DNA of 64,000 nt from Hymenobacter negativus (GTDB lineage: Bacteria > Bacteroidota > Bacteroidia > Cytophagales > Hymenobacteraceae): the NCBI RefSeq assembly GCF_016056375.1, contig NZ_JAEDAE010000003.1, positions 186,001 through 250,000 on the forward strand, read 5' to 3'. Position 1 is the first letter of the stretch. Each line of letters starts with the position of its first letter. The notes beneath the pieces were generated by a model, which did no database searches, had not been told where the DNA came from, and saw nothing but the letters and a program-made list of their open reading frames with translations. The position numbers and the translations under genes are program-made. This document shows, piece by piece, positions 1-7,521 of this stretch.

Positions 1-1
1 C

Positions 2-1216
2 CACACCCACGCCCTGGCTTCGGCCGCCGAGGAGCAGCTGGCCCTGCCGCTGTACGTGGCCCACGGCATCACCAGCATTCGCGACGTGAGCGCGGCCCGG
101 CCCCTTGCCGACCTGCTGCGCACCTACCAGGCCCTGGAAACCGGCGAGCGGGTGGGGCCACGCATCGAGCTGGCCGGCCCCGTCCTCGACGGCTCGGCCG
201 ATGCCAGCACCAGCCTGACCCTCACGGCCTCCCGCGCCGAGGGCTACGCCCGGGCCGAAGCCCTGATGCGAACGGGTTGGTGCAGCCTGCAAGTCGGCCC
301 ATATCTGTCGCCCGAGGCCTTTGCGGGAATAGCTGCCGCTGCCCGCCTGGGGCGGGTGCACCTGGCCGGCGCAGTGCCCGAGGCCGTGCCGGTGCTCGAT
401 GCCATCGCGGCCGGCCAGCGCAGCATCGAGCACGCCGACAAGCTGCTGATGGGCTGCTCCGGCCATGAGGCCGAACTGGTGGCGGCGCGGGCCACGGCCC
501 TGGCCGGCCCCCGGCCCCTACCCACGCTGCAGGCCGGCATCAAAGCCCAGCAAAAGGACATCGTGGCCAGCTTCAGCCCCAGCCGCTGCGCGGCTCTGGC
601 CCAGGCCCTGATGGAGAGCCGCACCGCCGTGATGACCGGGCTGGTGGCGCACGACTTCGACCTGCGGCACGACCCCGCCCCGGAAGACCCGCGCTTGCGT
701 TCGGTGCCGGCCAACGTGCGCCGGCAATGGGCGCAGGCCGCCCACGACCGGCCGCATCTGTCGGCCTCCAGGCTAACCAAAATCCACGCCGCCGATTCGT
801 TGCAGCGCGGTATGGTGGCCACGTTTGGGCTGTTAGGCGTGCGCCTGGTAGCGGGCTCCGATGCCGGCTCCGGCACACCCAACCTCTTCTATGGGGGCAG
901 CTTGCACGATGAGCTGGAGCACCTGGTGGCGCTTGGCCTCACGCCAGCCGAGGCTCTGCGCGCCGGCACCGCGAACCCCGCTATGGCCACAGGCCACGGC
1001 TTCGATTCGGGCCGTATTCAGCCCGCCTACGCGGCCGATGTGGTGCTGCTCAACGGCAATCCGCTCGACGACATCCACAACCTGCGCCTGATTGAGGCGG
1101 TGGTGCTGCGCGGCCGCTTGTTTAGCATGACCGCCCTGGCCGGGCTGGCGGCCGAAGCCGAGCAGGAAGCCGCCCGGCAGGCTGTGGCTACCCACGCCGC
1201 CACGGCCATTCGCTGA
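2..1216 (+). CDS. Amidohydrolase family protein, 5' end missing
   Basis: Open from the first bases of the window, so the true start lies upstream; 404 residues are visible. The first residues read His-Thr-His, the metal-binding HxH at the start of the amidohydrolase TIM barrel, so probably only the N-terminal beta-sandwich and signal region are lost. Further family marks are SIEHAD (metal His, near residue 143), the AGSDAG strand (catalytic Asp, near 286) and a C-terminal GxIQPAYAADVVLLNGNPLDD segment typical of imidazolonepropionase-like or prolidase-like secreted amidohydrolases. Substrate cannot be told. It ends 93 bases before the start chosen for the lactate dehydrogenase on the same strand. 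Confidence 0.85.
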   Translation, partial: HTHALASAAEEQLALPLYVAHGITSIRDVSAARPLADLLRTYQALETGERVGPRIELAGPVLDGSADASTSLTLTASRAEGYARAEALMRTGWCSLQVGPYLSPEAFAGIAAAARLGRVHLAGAVPEAVPVLDAIAAGQRSIEHADKLLMGCSGHEAELVAARATALAGPRPLPTLQAGIKAQQKDIVASFSPSRCAALAQALMESRTAVMTGLVAHDFDLRHDPAPEDPRLRSVPANVRRQWAQAAHDRPHLSASRLTKIHAADSLQRGMVATFGLLGVRLVAGSDAGSGTPNLFYGGSLHDELEHLVALGLTPAEALRAGTANPAMATGHGFDSGRIQPAYAADVVLLNGNPLDDIHNLRLIEAVVLRGRLFSMTALAGLAAEAEQEAARQAVATHAATAIR

Positions 1217-1309
1217 TTGTTTTTCAGACCTGATTTCTCGCTGGCAGAAATTACTCACCGCCAGAAAATTGCCCTCCCTGATGGAGTGGAAGACCTTTTT
1301 AAGCCCCAT

Positions 1310-2329
1310 ATGAACGTCACTGCTTTCAGTACGCAAGGATTTGAGCGCAGCTTTTTGCAGCGCGCCAACCAAACCCGTCACCAACTCACGCTGCTCGATA
1401 CGCCCCTCACCGCCGATACGGCCCACTTGGCGCAGGGGGCGCAGGCCGTGAGCATCTTCACGCGGGACGATGCCTCGGCCCCGGTGCTGGGCCAGCTTTG
1501 GGACCTGGGCGTGCGCTACCTGGCGGTGCGCGCCACCGGCACCGACAACGTGGACCTAGCCGCCGCCCGCCAGTTGGGCCTGCGCGTGGCCAACGTGCCT
1601 GAATACTCGCCCTACGCCATTGCCGAGCACGCCGTGGCCCTCATGCTGGCCCTGTGCCGCCACCTGCGGCAGGCCGACCAGCAGCTGCGGGCCAACGACT
1701 TCTGCCTCGACCACCTCATCGGCTTCGACCTGCACGGCAAAACGGTGGGCATTCTGGGCGTGGGGCGTATTGGCGGGGTGGTGGCGCGCATTCTGCACGG
1801 CTTTGGGTGCCGGTTGTTGGGGGTGGATGTGCAGCCCAACCCCGACCTGACCTCGCAGTACGGCCTGCGCTACGTGCCGCTGGCCGAACTCTGCGCCCAG
1901 GCCGACATCATCTCGGTGCACACCCCGCTCAACGCTGAAACCCAGCACCTGATTGACGACGAGCTGCTGCACCAGATGAAGCGCGGCGTGATGCTCATCA
2001 ACACCGGCCGGGGCGGCGTGCTCGATACCGAAGCCGCCCTGCGCGCCCTCAAAAGCGGGCAGTTGGGGTTTCTCGGGCTCGATGTGTACGAGAAGGAAAA
2101 GCCGCTCTTTTTCGTTGACCACCGCCAGGACCTGCTGCTCGACGACACGTTTGCCCGCCTGCTCACCTTCCCCAACGTGCTGCTCACCGGCCACCAGGCC
2201 TATCTCACCCGCGAGGCCCTCACCAACATTGCCGATGCCACCCTGGCCAGCCTCTCGGCCTGGGCCCTGGGGCAGCCCGCCGCGCACGAGCTGGCCGCAC
2301 CGGTAGCCCGGAAGCAGCCCGTCGCCTGA
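1310..2329 (+). CDS. ldhA: D-lactate dehydrogenase / 2-hydroxyacid dehydrogenase
   Basis: 339 residues, the normal size for fermentative D-lactate dehydrogenase (NADH-dependent pyruvate to D-lactate). Visible: RATGTDNVDLAAA substrate-domain segment, Rossmann motif GILGVGRIGGVVA near residue 150, NTGRGGVLDT, and the active-site His in LLTGHQAYLTREAL near the C-terminus, where this subfamily has H-Q-A-F/Y. The frame is open up to 1217 from a TTG, but the ATG at 1310 gives the family's usual N-terminus (MNVTAFSTQGFERSF). Its place beside stress proteins, phosphofructokinase and an FNR-like regulator fits a fermentative role when oxygen is short; that context link is inference. Other 2-hydroxyacid dehydrogenases are possible but less likely. 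Confidence 0.85.
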   Translation: MNVTAFSTQGFERSFLQRANQTRHQLTLLDTPLTADTAHLAQGAQAVSIFTRDDASAPVLGQLWDLGVRYLAVRATGTDNVDLAAARQLGLRVANVPEYSPYAIAEHAVALMLALCRHLRQADQQLRANDFCLDHLIGFDLHGKTVGILGVGRIGGVVARILHGFGCRLLGVDVQPNPDLTSQYGLRYVPLAELCAQADIISVHTPLNAETQHLIDDELLHQMKRGVMLINTGRGGVLDTEAALRALKSGQLGFLGLDVYEKEKPLFFVDHRQDLLLDDTFARLLTFPNVLLTGHQAYLTREALTNIADATLASLSAWALGQPAAHELAAPVARKQPVA

Positions 2330-2347
2330 GTGCGGCGCGGCCTGTCC

Positions 2348-2361
2348 ATGACGAAAGTCAT
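2348..2361. promoter_or_regulatory. FNR/CRP-like operator (TGA-N6-TCA)
   Basis: ATGAC-GAAA-GTCAT, perfect arms with the FNR spacing. It lies 143 bases before the ATG of the first universal stress protein and is one of a set of such dyads in the island. Function is inferred from sequence and context. Confidence 0.55.
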
Positions 2362-2504
2362 TGGCGGAACTAATCGGCGTCAGGGCTTTGCCTGTGGGGA
2401 AAAGCGAATTTTACCGTGCGCTAATTCTTTTCTGGGGCCCGGATTCCGGCCACGGTCATAGCCACGCGGCCAGTCGCAACCTCACTTCTAGCTACTTATC
2501 TGCC

Positions 2505-3392
2505 ATGGTTCCCAACATCGTTGTGCTGACTGATTTCTCGCTCGCTGCCGAGCGGGCCCGAGCCTATGCCGCGGTGCTGGCCGCCCCGCTGGATGCCGAG
2601 CTCCACCTCGTGCACGTATTTCTGCCGGTGCCCGTCGTCACGGAATACGGCCTGGTGCTGCCGGCCAGGGACGAGGACTACGTGCCCGAAACCTGCCGCT
2701 GCCTCCGCCACGTGGCCGAAACCATGCCCGTGCCCACCACCGCCGAGGTGCTGGAAGCCGACTGGCTGGGGGCCATTGCGCAGGCCCGCGAGAAATACCA
2801 GCCCATGCTCATCGTGGCCGGGCTCACGGCCACCAATGGCTTTCTTGATGAGTGGTTTAGCAACCGCGCCGCGCCGCTGCCGCGCCAAACCGGCTGCCCT
2901 TTGCTGCTCGTGCCCGAGCACCTGCCCGATACCGCCCTGCACCAGCCCCGCCGCCTGGCCCTGGCCGTAGAAGACCGACCTTTCCGGCTGGTCCCGGCCG
3001 CCCGGGTCGTCGCGCCCCTGCTCGAAGGACTGGACCTGGACGTGGTGGCCGTCACCGTGCTGTCGGAGGCCGACAGCTTGGGCGGCTGGCATGGCCTGCG
3101 GGCCGCGCAGCACAGCGACCTCACCGACGGCATGGCCAGCTGCGGCCTGCACAAAGTAGTGGGCGAGGAGCCCGCCGGCCCGGGCATTCTGGAAGCCGTG
3201 CACGAACTGGAGGCCGACCTGGTGGCCCTGCTTGACCGGGGCCACGGCTTGGCGCACAAGGCTTTCATTGGCAGTGTTATCGACTACGTGCTGCGGCGCA
3301 CGCCGGTGCCCGTGCTGCTGCTCTCGGCCCATATTCCGGCTTTGGTTTCTGACTCGGTCGAGAAGCGGGCTTTCATCCCCGTCGCTCACTAA
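2505..3392 (+). CDS. Universal stress protein, two Usp domains
   Basis: 295 residues made of two tandem Usp folds: the first from residue 3 (NIVVLTDFSLAAERARAYAAVLA) to about 150 (PLLLVPEH), the second to TPVPVLLLSAH near 280. The first-strand V-L-T-D motif and the paired P-(V/L)-L-L-V ends are the family signature. The usual nucleotide-binding G-2x-G-9x-G(S/T) is not clear in either half. The frame is open from 2361 but the ATG at 2505 begins directly on the first beta strand. A TGA-N6-TCA dyad lies upstream. The next Usp gene follows after 14 bases, so the two are probably co-transcribed. Role: cytoplasmic stress or energy-limitation protein, exact function unknown. Confidence 0.88.
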   Translation: MVPNIVVLTDFSLAAERARAYAAVLAAPLDAELHLVHVFLPVPVVTEYGLVLPARDEDYVPETCRCLRHVAETMPVPTTAEVLEADWLGAIAQAREKYQPMLIVAGLTATNGFLDEWFSNRAAPLPRQTGCPLLLVPEHLPDTALHQPRRLALAVEDRPFRLVPAARVVAPLLEGLDLDVVAVTVLSEADSLGGWHGLRAAQHSDLTDGMASCGLHKVVGEEPAGPGILEAVHELEADLVALLDRGHGLAHKAFIGSVIDYVLRRTPVPVLLLSAHIPALVSDSVEKRAFIPVAH

Positions 3393-3406
3393 AACCCGCT
3401 TTCGCC

Positions 3407-4294
3407 ATGCTCCTCACGCTCATCGTGCTGTCTGGTTTCTACGAGCCCGCCCGCCATGCCATCCACTACGCCGATAAGCTGGCACAGGCCGTGCAGGCCC
3501 AGCTAGTGCTGCTGCACGCCAACCGGGCGTCGCTGCTGGACCCCTATGAGCTGGTGGGTGCGGTGGGGGAGAAGTACCACCGCCAGGAGCTGGCCAGGCA
3601 GTCCGATACGGTGGTGGCCCTGCACCAGTTGGCGCGAAGCCTGCACGCGCCCGCCGCCGTGGAAATGGCTACCGACCTGCTCCCCGACATTGCCCGCGAG
3701 CTGGCCACCCGCTACGCCCCGGCCCTGTTTGTGCTAGGCCAGCCCGATGCCGACCACCCCGACTATGCCGGCATGACGGCCCTGTGCGCCGAGCTGCTGC
3801 GCGCCGGCCACTACCCGCTGCTGACCGTGCCCACCACTGCGCCCACCACCCAGCCGCCGCACCGCTTCCTGATTGCGGCCGACCGCGAGCCGTTTGTCCT
3901 GAGGCCGGCCGCCCAGGCGCTGCGCCCCCTGTTGGCCCAGCTTGGGACGGGAGGCGTGGTGGTGGCCCACGTGTCGGACGGGGTGGTGGACGACGATGGC
4001 TGCGCGACCGCCCTGCGGGCCGTGCGGTCCAGTGGCCTGGTCGATTTCACCCACCCCGAGCTGCGCGGCTACCTCGACAGCGACTACGCCGAGGGCGTGC
4101 TCACGGCCACGCAGGAAGTGGGGGCCGACCTGGTTATCACCTTGGCCCGCGAGCGCAGCTTCATGAGCGACCTGTTTCATCGCAGCATCACGGCCCGGCT
4201 GGTGGAGCAGTGCCCTGTGCCCGTGCTGGTACTGCCCACCGCCGCCGAGATGCCGCAGGATGCCTCCGTTGCTTCAGATGCCGCCGAGGCGTAG
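3407..4294 (+). CDS. Universal stress protein, two Usp domains
   Basis: 295 residues with two Usp folds (MLLTLIVLSGFYEPARHAIHYADKLA at the start; second domain from about residue 148, HRFLIAADREPFVL). It ends with the motif seen in most copies here, LFHRSITARLVEQCPVPVLVLP, in which Phe-His-Arg-Ser takes the place where ATP-binding Usps carry Gly-x9-Gly-Ser. ATP binding is therefore doubtful. It starts 14 bases after the preceding Usp gene, likely the same operon, and converges on pfkB across a 46-base gap. Confidence 0.88.
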   Translation: MLLTLIVLSGFYEPARHAIHYADKLAQAVQAQLVLLHANRASLLDPYELVGAVGEKYHRQELARQSDTVVALHQLARSLHAPAAVEMATDLLPDIARELATRYAPALFVLGQPDADHPDYAGMTALCAELLRAGHYPLLTVPTTAPTTQPPHRFLIAADREPFVLRPAAQALRPLLAQLGTGGVVVAHVSDGVVDDDGCATALRAVRSSGLVDFTHPELRGYLDSDYAEGVLTATQEVGADLVITLARERSFMSDLFHRSITARLVEQCPVPVLVLPTAAEMPQDASVASDAAEA

Positions 4295-4340
4295 CGGGCA
4301 ACGATGGACAAATGCGAAGGCAACGCGAAGCAGCAGCGGC

Positions 4341-5297
4341 TCAGGCGGTAGGGTGCGGCGCGGACATGGCTTGCAGCAGGCAGCGGTAGAGCCTTTCCAC
4401 ATCGGCCGGGTGAAACAGCTCGGTGCCGGGGTTCATGGTGGCGGCCGTGCCGCAGGCCACGCCCAGGCGCACGGCTTCGCGCAGGGACTGCCCGCGCACC
4501 AGCGCGTGCACCATGCCGGCCACCATGCTGTCGCCGGCGCCCACGGTGCTGCGCCTTTTCACTACCGGGGCTGCAATGTGGTCTTCGAGGTCGCAGGTGA
4601 CGAGGCAGGCCCCTTGCGGGCCCATCGACACCACCACGATTTCGCAGCGGTCTGCGCTGATGAGCTGCCGGGCAGTGGCTACCACACCGGCATTGTCCAG
4701 CTCGGGCACGCCGGCCAGCTGGCTCAGCTCGCCCAGGTTGGGCTTGATGAGGTAAGCCCCGGCTTCGATAACGGCCAGCATGGCCGGCCCCGAGGTATCG
4801 ACTACCACTTTACTGCCCACCTCACGGGCCTGCCGGGCCACCCGGGCCAGAAATTCGGGCGGCATGCCCGGCGGCAGGCTGCCGCTCAGCACCACGAAAT
4901 CGGGTAGGGGCGTTAGCCGGTGCAGCGCCTCCAGTATTTCGCCTTGCTCAGCGGCGGTGAGAAGCGCGCCGGGCATGCCAAAGCGGTACTGCTGGTGGCT
5001 GGCGTTGTCTACTACCACAAGGTTTTCGCGCACCGCGCTTTGGGTCGGAATCACGCAGGAGGCAATGCCTTCGGCCGTGAGCAGCGCTTCCAGCAGCGCC
5101 CCGGTGTGGCCCCCGGCCGGGTACACGGCCACCGACGGCGTGCCCAGCCGGTGCAGGCCCCGCGACACGTTGATGCCGCCGCCGCCCGCTTCGGTTTTGG
5201 GGGCGGCGCAGTGCAGTTTCTGGTCGGGCACGATGCCCGCCACGGAGGTGCTCGTGTCCAGGGCCGGGTTCAGGGTGAGGGTGGCTACCAGAGACAT
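4341..5297 (-). CDS. pfkB: 6-phosphofructokinase, PfkB (ribokinase) family
   Basis: 318 residues. The sequence follows E. coli Pfk-2 closely: TLTLNPALD at the N-terminus, GGGGINVSRG (sugar binding), QYRFGMPG, SGSLPPG, KPNLGEL, VVVSMGPQGA and the anion-hole/catalytic motif STVGAGDSMVAGM near residue 255, then GTAATMNPGTEL. It phosphorylates fructose 6-phosphate (or a related sugar phosphate) with ATP in glycolysis; 1-phosphofructokinase or tagatose-6-phosphate kinase cannot be excluded. The ATG at 5297 gives the exact family start although the frame is open to 5453. It lies 53 bases downstream of the hemF-like gene on the same strand, so both likely respond to the TGA-N6-TCA dyads at 6403-6438. 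Confidence 0.88.
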   Translation of the reverse strand: MSLVATLTLNPALDTSTSVAGIVPDQKLHCAAPKTEAGGGGINVSRGLHRLGTPSVAVYPAGGHTGALLEALLTAEGIASCVIPTQSAVRENLVVVDNASHQQYRFGMPGALLTAAEQGEILEALHRLTPLPDFVVLSGSLPPGMPPEFLARVARQAREVGSKVVVDTSGPAMLAVIEAGAYLIKPNLGELSQLAGVPELDNAGVVATARQLISADRCEIVVVSMGPQGACLVTCDLEDHIAAPVVKRRSTVGAGDSMVAGMVHALVRGQSLREAVRLGVACGTAATMNPGTELFHPADVERLYRCLLQAMSAPHPTA

Positions 5298-5350
5298 GAG
5301 CTTAGGGTTGAGGTGGAATGAAATGAGAGGTGCGCTAACGACTGGCGGGC

Positions 5351-6289
5351 TCAGGCTGCGCCGGTGGGCGCTAGCCAGTCCACGCCGGGGCGCAGCCATT
5401 GCTGGGTTCGGGCTTCGGCAGAGCCCGGGGCGGGGGCGGGGCTGTGGTGCCACTCGGCCCGTGGAGGCAGGCCGAGGGCGAACTGCTGCGGGCCGTGGGC
5501 GGCTAGCTCAGAGCGGCCGGGGCAGTCCACGGTCAGGTTGAACTCGGCGCAGCGGGCGCGGCGCTGCTGCTGCCAGTGCTTTTCGGGGGCGGAGTAGGGC
5601 AGGTGGGCATTCTGGCGCATGAGGGTGCCGTAGGTGCGGCCAAACACCTCGCCCACGTCCTGCACAAAAGCCAACAACTCCTCAAACAGGCCATCGCGCT
5701 CCACCATGAGCTGCTCGAAAAACAGGCCGCCCACGCCCCGCGTTTCGCCGCGGTGGGGCAGGTAGAAGTGCGCATCGGCCCCTGCTTTGAAGCGCGGGTA
5801 GTAGCCGGTATCGTGGCGCTGGCACATGGCCCGAATCTGCTCGTGAAACCAGCGGGCCTGCACCACATCCACGTAAATCGGGGTCAGGTCCAGACTCCCG
5901 GCAAACCAGGCCTCGCCCGTGCGGGCTTCGAAGTAGCGCACATTGAGGTGTGAGATGGGCACCATGGGGCTGTGCGGATGCAGGCCTACGTTCACGTCGG
6001 CGGTGTAATAGTGCCGGTCTTTCACGCGTAGCTGGCGGGCCATTGGCTCGCTCAGCTGGTCCCACACGGCCGAAAACGACACGCCCGCTTTCTCCAGCAC
6101 GGCCCCATGCTGCAGGGCCGCCGTGATGCCCCCGCCGCCGCCGGGGTGCGTCCATTCTTCGTGCGCAAACCGGCTGCCGCCATCTGCCATCTCCAGCCTA
6201 TGACACAGCCAGTCCTGAAACTGCCGCATCCAATTCTCAACCCCCGGGCGCGGCGCAAAAGCCGATGACGGAATAGCCTGCTGTTTCAT
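5351..6289 (-). CDS. hemF: HemF-like oxygen-dependent coproporphyrinogen III oxidase, diverged copy 1
   Basis: 312 residues, normal family length. HemF decarboxylates coproporphyrinogen III to protoporphyrinogen IX using O2. Conserved marks: HLNVRYFEARTGEAWFAGSLDLTP (canonical HxNVRYF and WFGGGxDLTP) around residues 125-155, and HRGETRGVGGLFFEQL near 195. The C-terminal block is divergent: where the family has EFNLxYDRGTxFGLxTGGRxESILMSLPP this copy reads EFNLTVDCPGRSEL...LGLPPRAEW, so the DRGT segment is lost. Activity is therefore uncertain. ATG at 6289 (MKQQ) is preferred over a GTG at 6304. A second diverged copy lies at 21175-22137. Two FNR-like dyads lie 114 and 136 bases upstream. Confidence 0.8.
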   Translation of the reverse strand: MKQQAIPSSAFAPRPGVENWMRQFQDWLCHRLEMADGGSRFAHEEWTHPGGGGGITAALQHGAVLEKAGVSFSAVWDQLSEPMARQLRVKDRHYYTADVNVGLHPHSPMVPISHLNVRYFEARTGEAWFAGSLDLTPIYVDVVQARWFHEQIRAMCQRHDTGYYPRFKAGADAHFYLPHRGETRGVGGLFFEQLMVERDGLFEELLAFVQDVGEVFGRTYGTLMRQNAHLPYSAPEKHWQQQRRARCAEFNLTVDCPGRSELAAHGPQQFALGLPPRAEWHHSPAPAPGSAEARTQQWLRPGVDWLAPTGAA

Positions 6290-6402
6290 GGCTGCGCAAT
6301 GCACTTAGTCGGTAACAGAAACTGCGATAAGCCCACCCGGCAACCCCGGCCAGGCTGCCCCAGTTGGTGGGGTAAAGCTCCTGCCTGTGCGCCAACACCG
6401 CC

Positions 6403-6416
6403 CTGACAGGCATCAC
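6403..6416. promoter_or_regulatory. FNR/CRP-like operator (TGA-N6-TCA)
   Basis: CTGAC-AGGC-ATCAC. First of two dyads between the hemF-like gene (start 6289) and the end of the regulator gene (6469). Centre-to-centre distance to the next dyad is 22 bases, two helical turns. Confidence 0.45.
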
Positions 6417-6424
6417 CTTACCGG

Positions 6425-6438
6425 CTGATTCCTGTCAG
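6425..6438. promoter_or_regulatory. FNR/CRP-like operator (TGA-N6-TCA)
   Basis: CTGAT-TCCT-GTCAG, symmetric arms apart from one position. Second dyad upstream of hemF-pfkB, 22 bases from the first; the same 22-base phasing is seen for the pair at 9395 and 9417. Confidence 0.5.
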
Positions 6439-6468
6439 GTTTGCTGGCTGCGGGGCCACCGCCGGCCG

Positions 6469-7521
6469 CTACCAGTTGGGCGAGTGCAGCTTTTCGGGCT
6501 GAAGCACGTGAATGCTTTTGGGCGTGAGCTCAATCAGGCCGTCCTGCTTAAACTCGCTCAGGGTCCGAATCAGCGATTCCGGGGTGGTACCCACCACGGC
6601 GGCTAGGTCATCGCGCGAAAACCGGATGGCGGCCGTGCCATCGCCGGCCTGCTCCTGCATGCGCAGCAGCGTGCGGGCCACGCGGCGGCGCAGCGAGTCG
6701 TAGGCCATGCCCAGCAGCTGCTGTTCCCGCTCTTCTACCTGGCCAGCCAGCAGCCGAATAAACTGCCGCCCCACATCGGGGTGCGAATGGAGCAGCAGCT
6801 CAAAATCCTTCTGCGGAATGTAGAGCACTTGGGCATCGTCGAGCACCACGGCCGAGTCGCTGTGCGGCCGGTGCTGGAGCAGCGGCAGGTAGCCAAAAAA
6901 CTCGCCCGGGCCGTATACCCCCGTGATTAATTCCTTGCCGCCGGCCGTGCGGCGCACGGTTTTTACCCGCCCGCTCTCCACAAAATAGAGCCGGCTGGCC
7001 TCCTCATCTTCGGCATAGAGCACCTGCTTTTTGCGCAGCGCGTGCGGGCGGCGGTCCAGGGTGAGGCTGTGCAAGTTGCCCACGGCGCTGGCATCGTCCA
7101 GAAAGCGGCCCAGTCCCTCGGAAGCGCGCAGGTCGTAGTCGGCCTGCAGCTTGCCGAAGCGGCTCAGACGGCTGCTGATGGCGCTCAGCAGCTCGGTTTC
7201 CTCGAAGGGCTTGGTGAGGTAGTCGTCGGCTCCCAGTTCCATGCCGCGGCGCAGGTCGGCCCGCTCGGTTTTGGCGGTGAGGAAGATGAAGGGCACGCCG
7301 GCCAGGTGCGGGTTTTGGTTGAAGATGTGCAGCACGCCGTAGCCATCGAGCACGGGCATCATGATGTCGCACACCACCAAATCGGGCCGGGTGGCCAGGG
7401 CTTTTTCCACGCCCACTTTGCCGTTTTCGGCCGTGAGCACGGCGTAGCCGGCCAGCTCCAAAATCTCGGCCGTGTTTTCGCGCAGGATGTCGTTGTCCTC
7501 AATCAGCAGGATGGTTTTCAT
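6469..7521 (-). CDS. Receiver domain - CRP/FNR hybrid transcription regulator
   Basis: 350 residues. Residues 1-120 are a CheY-type receiver with acidic pocket E8/D9, phospho-acceptor D52 (CDIMMP), T82 and K104 (TKPFEE). Residues about 140-265 form a cyclic-nucleotide-binding-like barrel (GRVKTVRRTAGGKELITGVYGPGEFFGYLPLL), followed by a Crp-type winged helix (270-340). The recognition helix TTPESLIRTLSEF holds E315 and R319 at the spacing of the TGA-contacting Glu and Arg of CRP and FNR. No N-terminal Fe-S cysteine cluster is present, so the signal should come by phosphorylation from the kinase encoded just upstream, whose gene overlaps this start by 23 bases. Probably the master regulator of the island's TGA-N6-TCA dyads (inference). 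Confidence 0.9.
   Translation of the reverse strand: MKTILLIEDNDILRENTAEILELAGYAVLTAENGKVGVEKALATRPDLVVCDIMMPVLDGYGVLHIFNQNPHLAGVPFIFLTAKTERADLRRGMELGADDYLTKPFEETELLSAISSRLSRFGKLQADYDLRASEGLGRFLDDASAVGNLHSLTLDRRPHALRKKQVLYAEDEEASRLYFVESGRVKTVRRTAGGKELITGVYGPGEFFGYLPLLQHRPHSDSAVVLDDAQVLYIPQKDFELLLHSHPDVGRQFIRLLAGQVEEREQQLLGMAYDSLRRRVARTLLRMQEQAGDGTAAIRFSRDDLAAVVGTTPESLIRTLSEFKQDGLIELTPKSIHVLQPEKLHSPNW

Noticed and set aside
1214..1232. Possible dyad ahead of ldhA
   Set aside because: The match is TGA-N7-TCA, again the wrong spacing.
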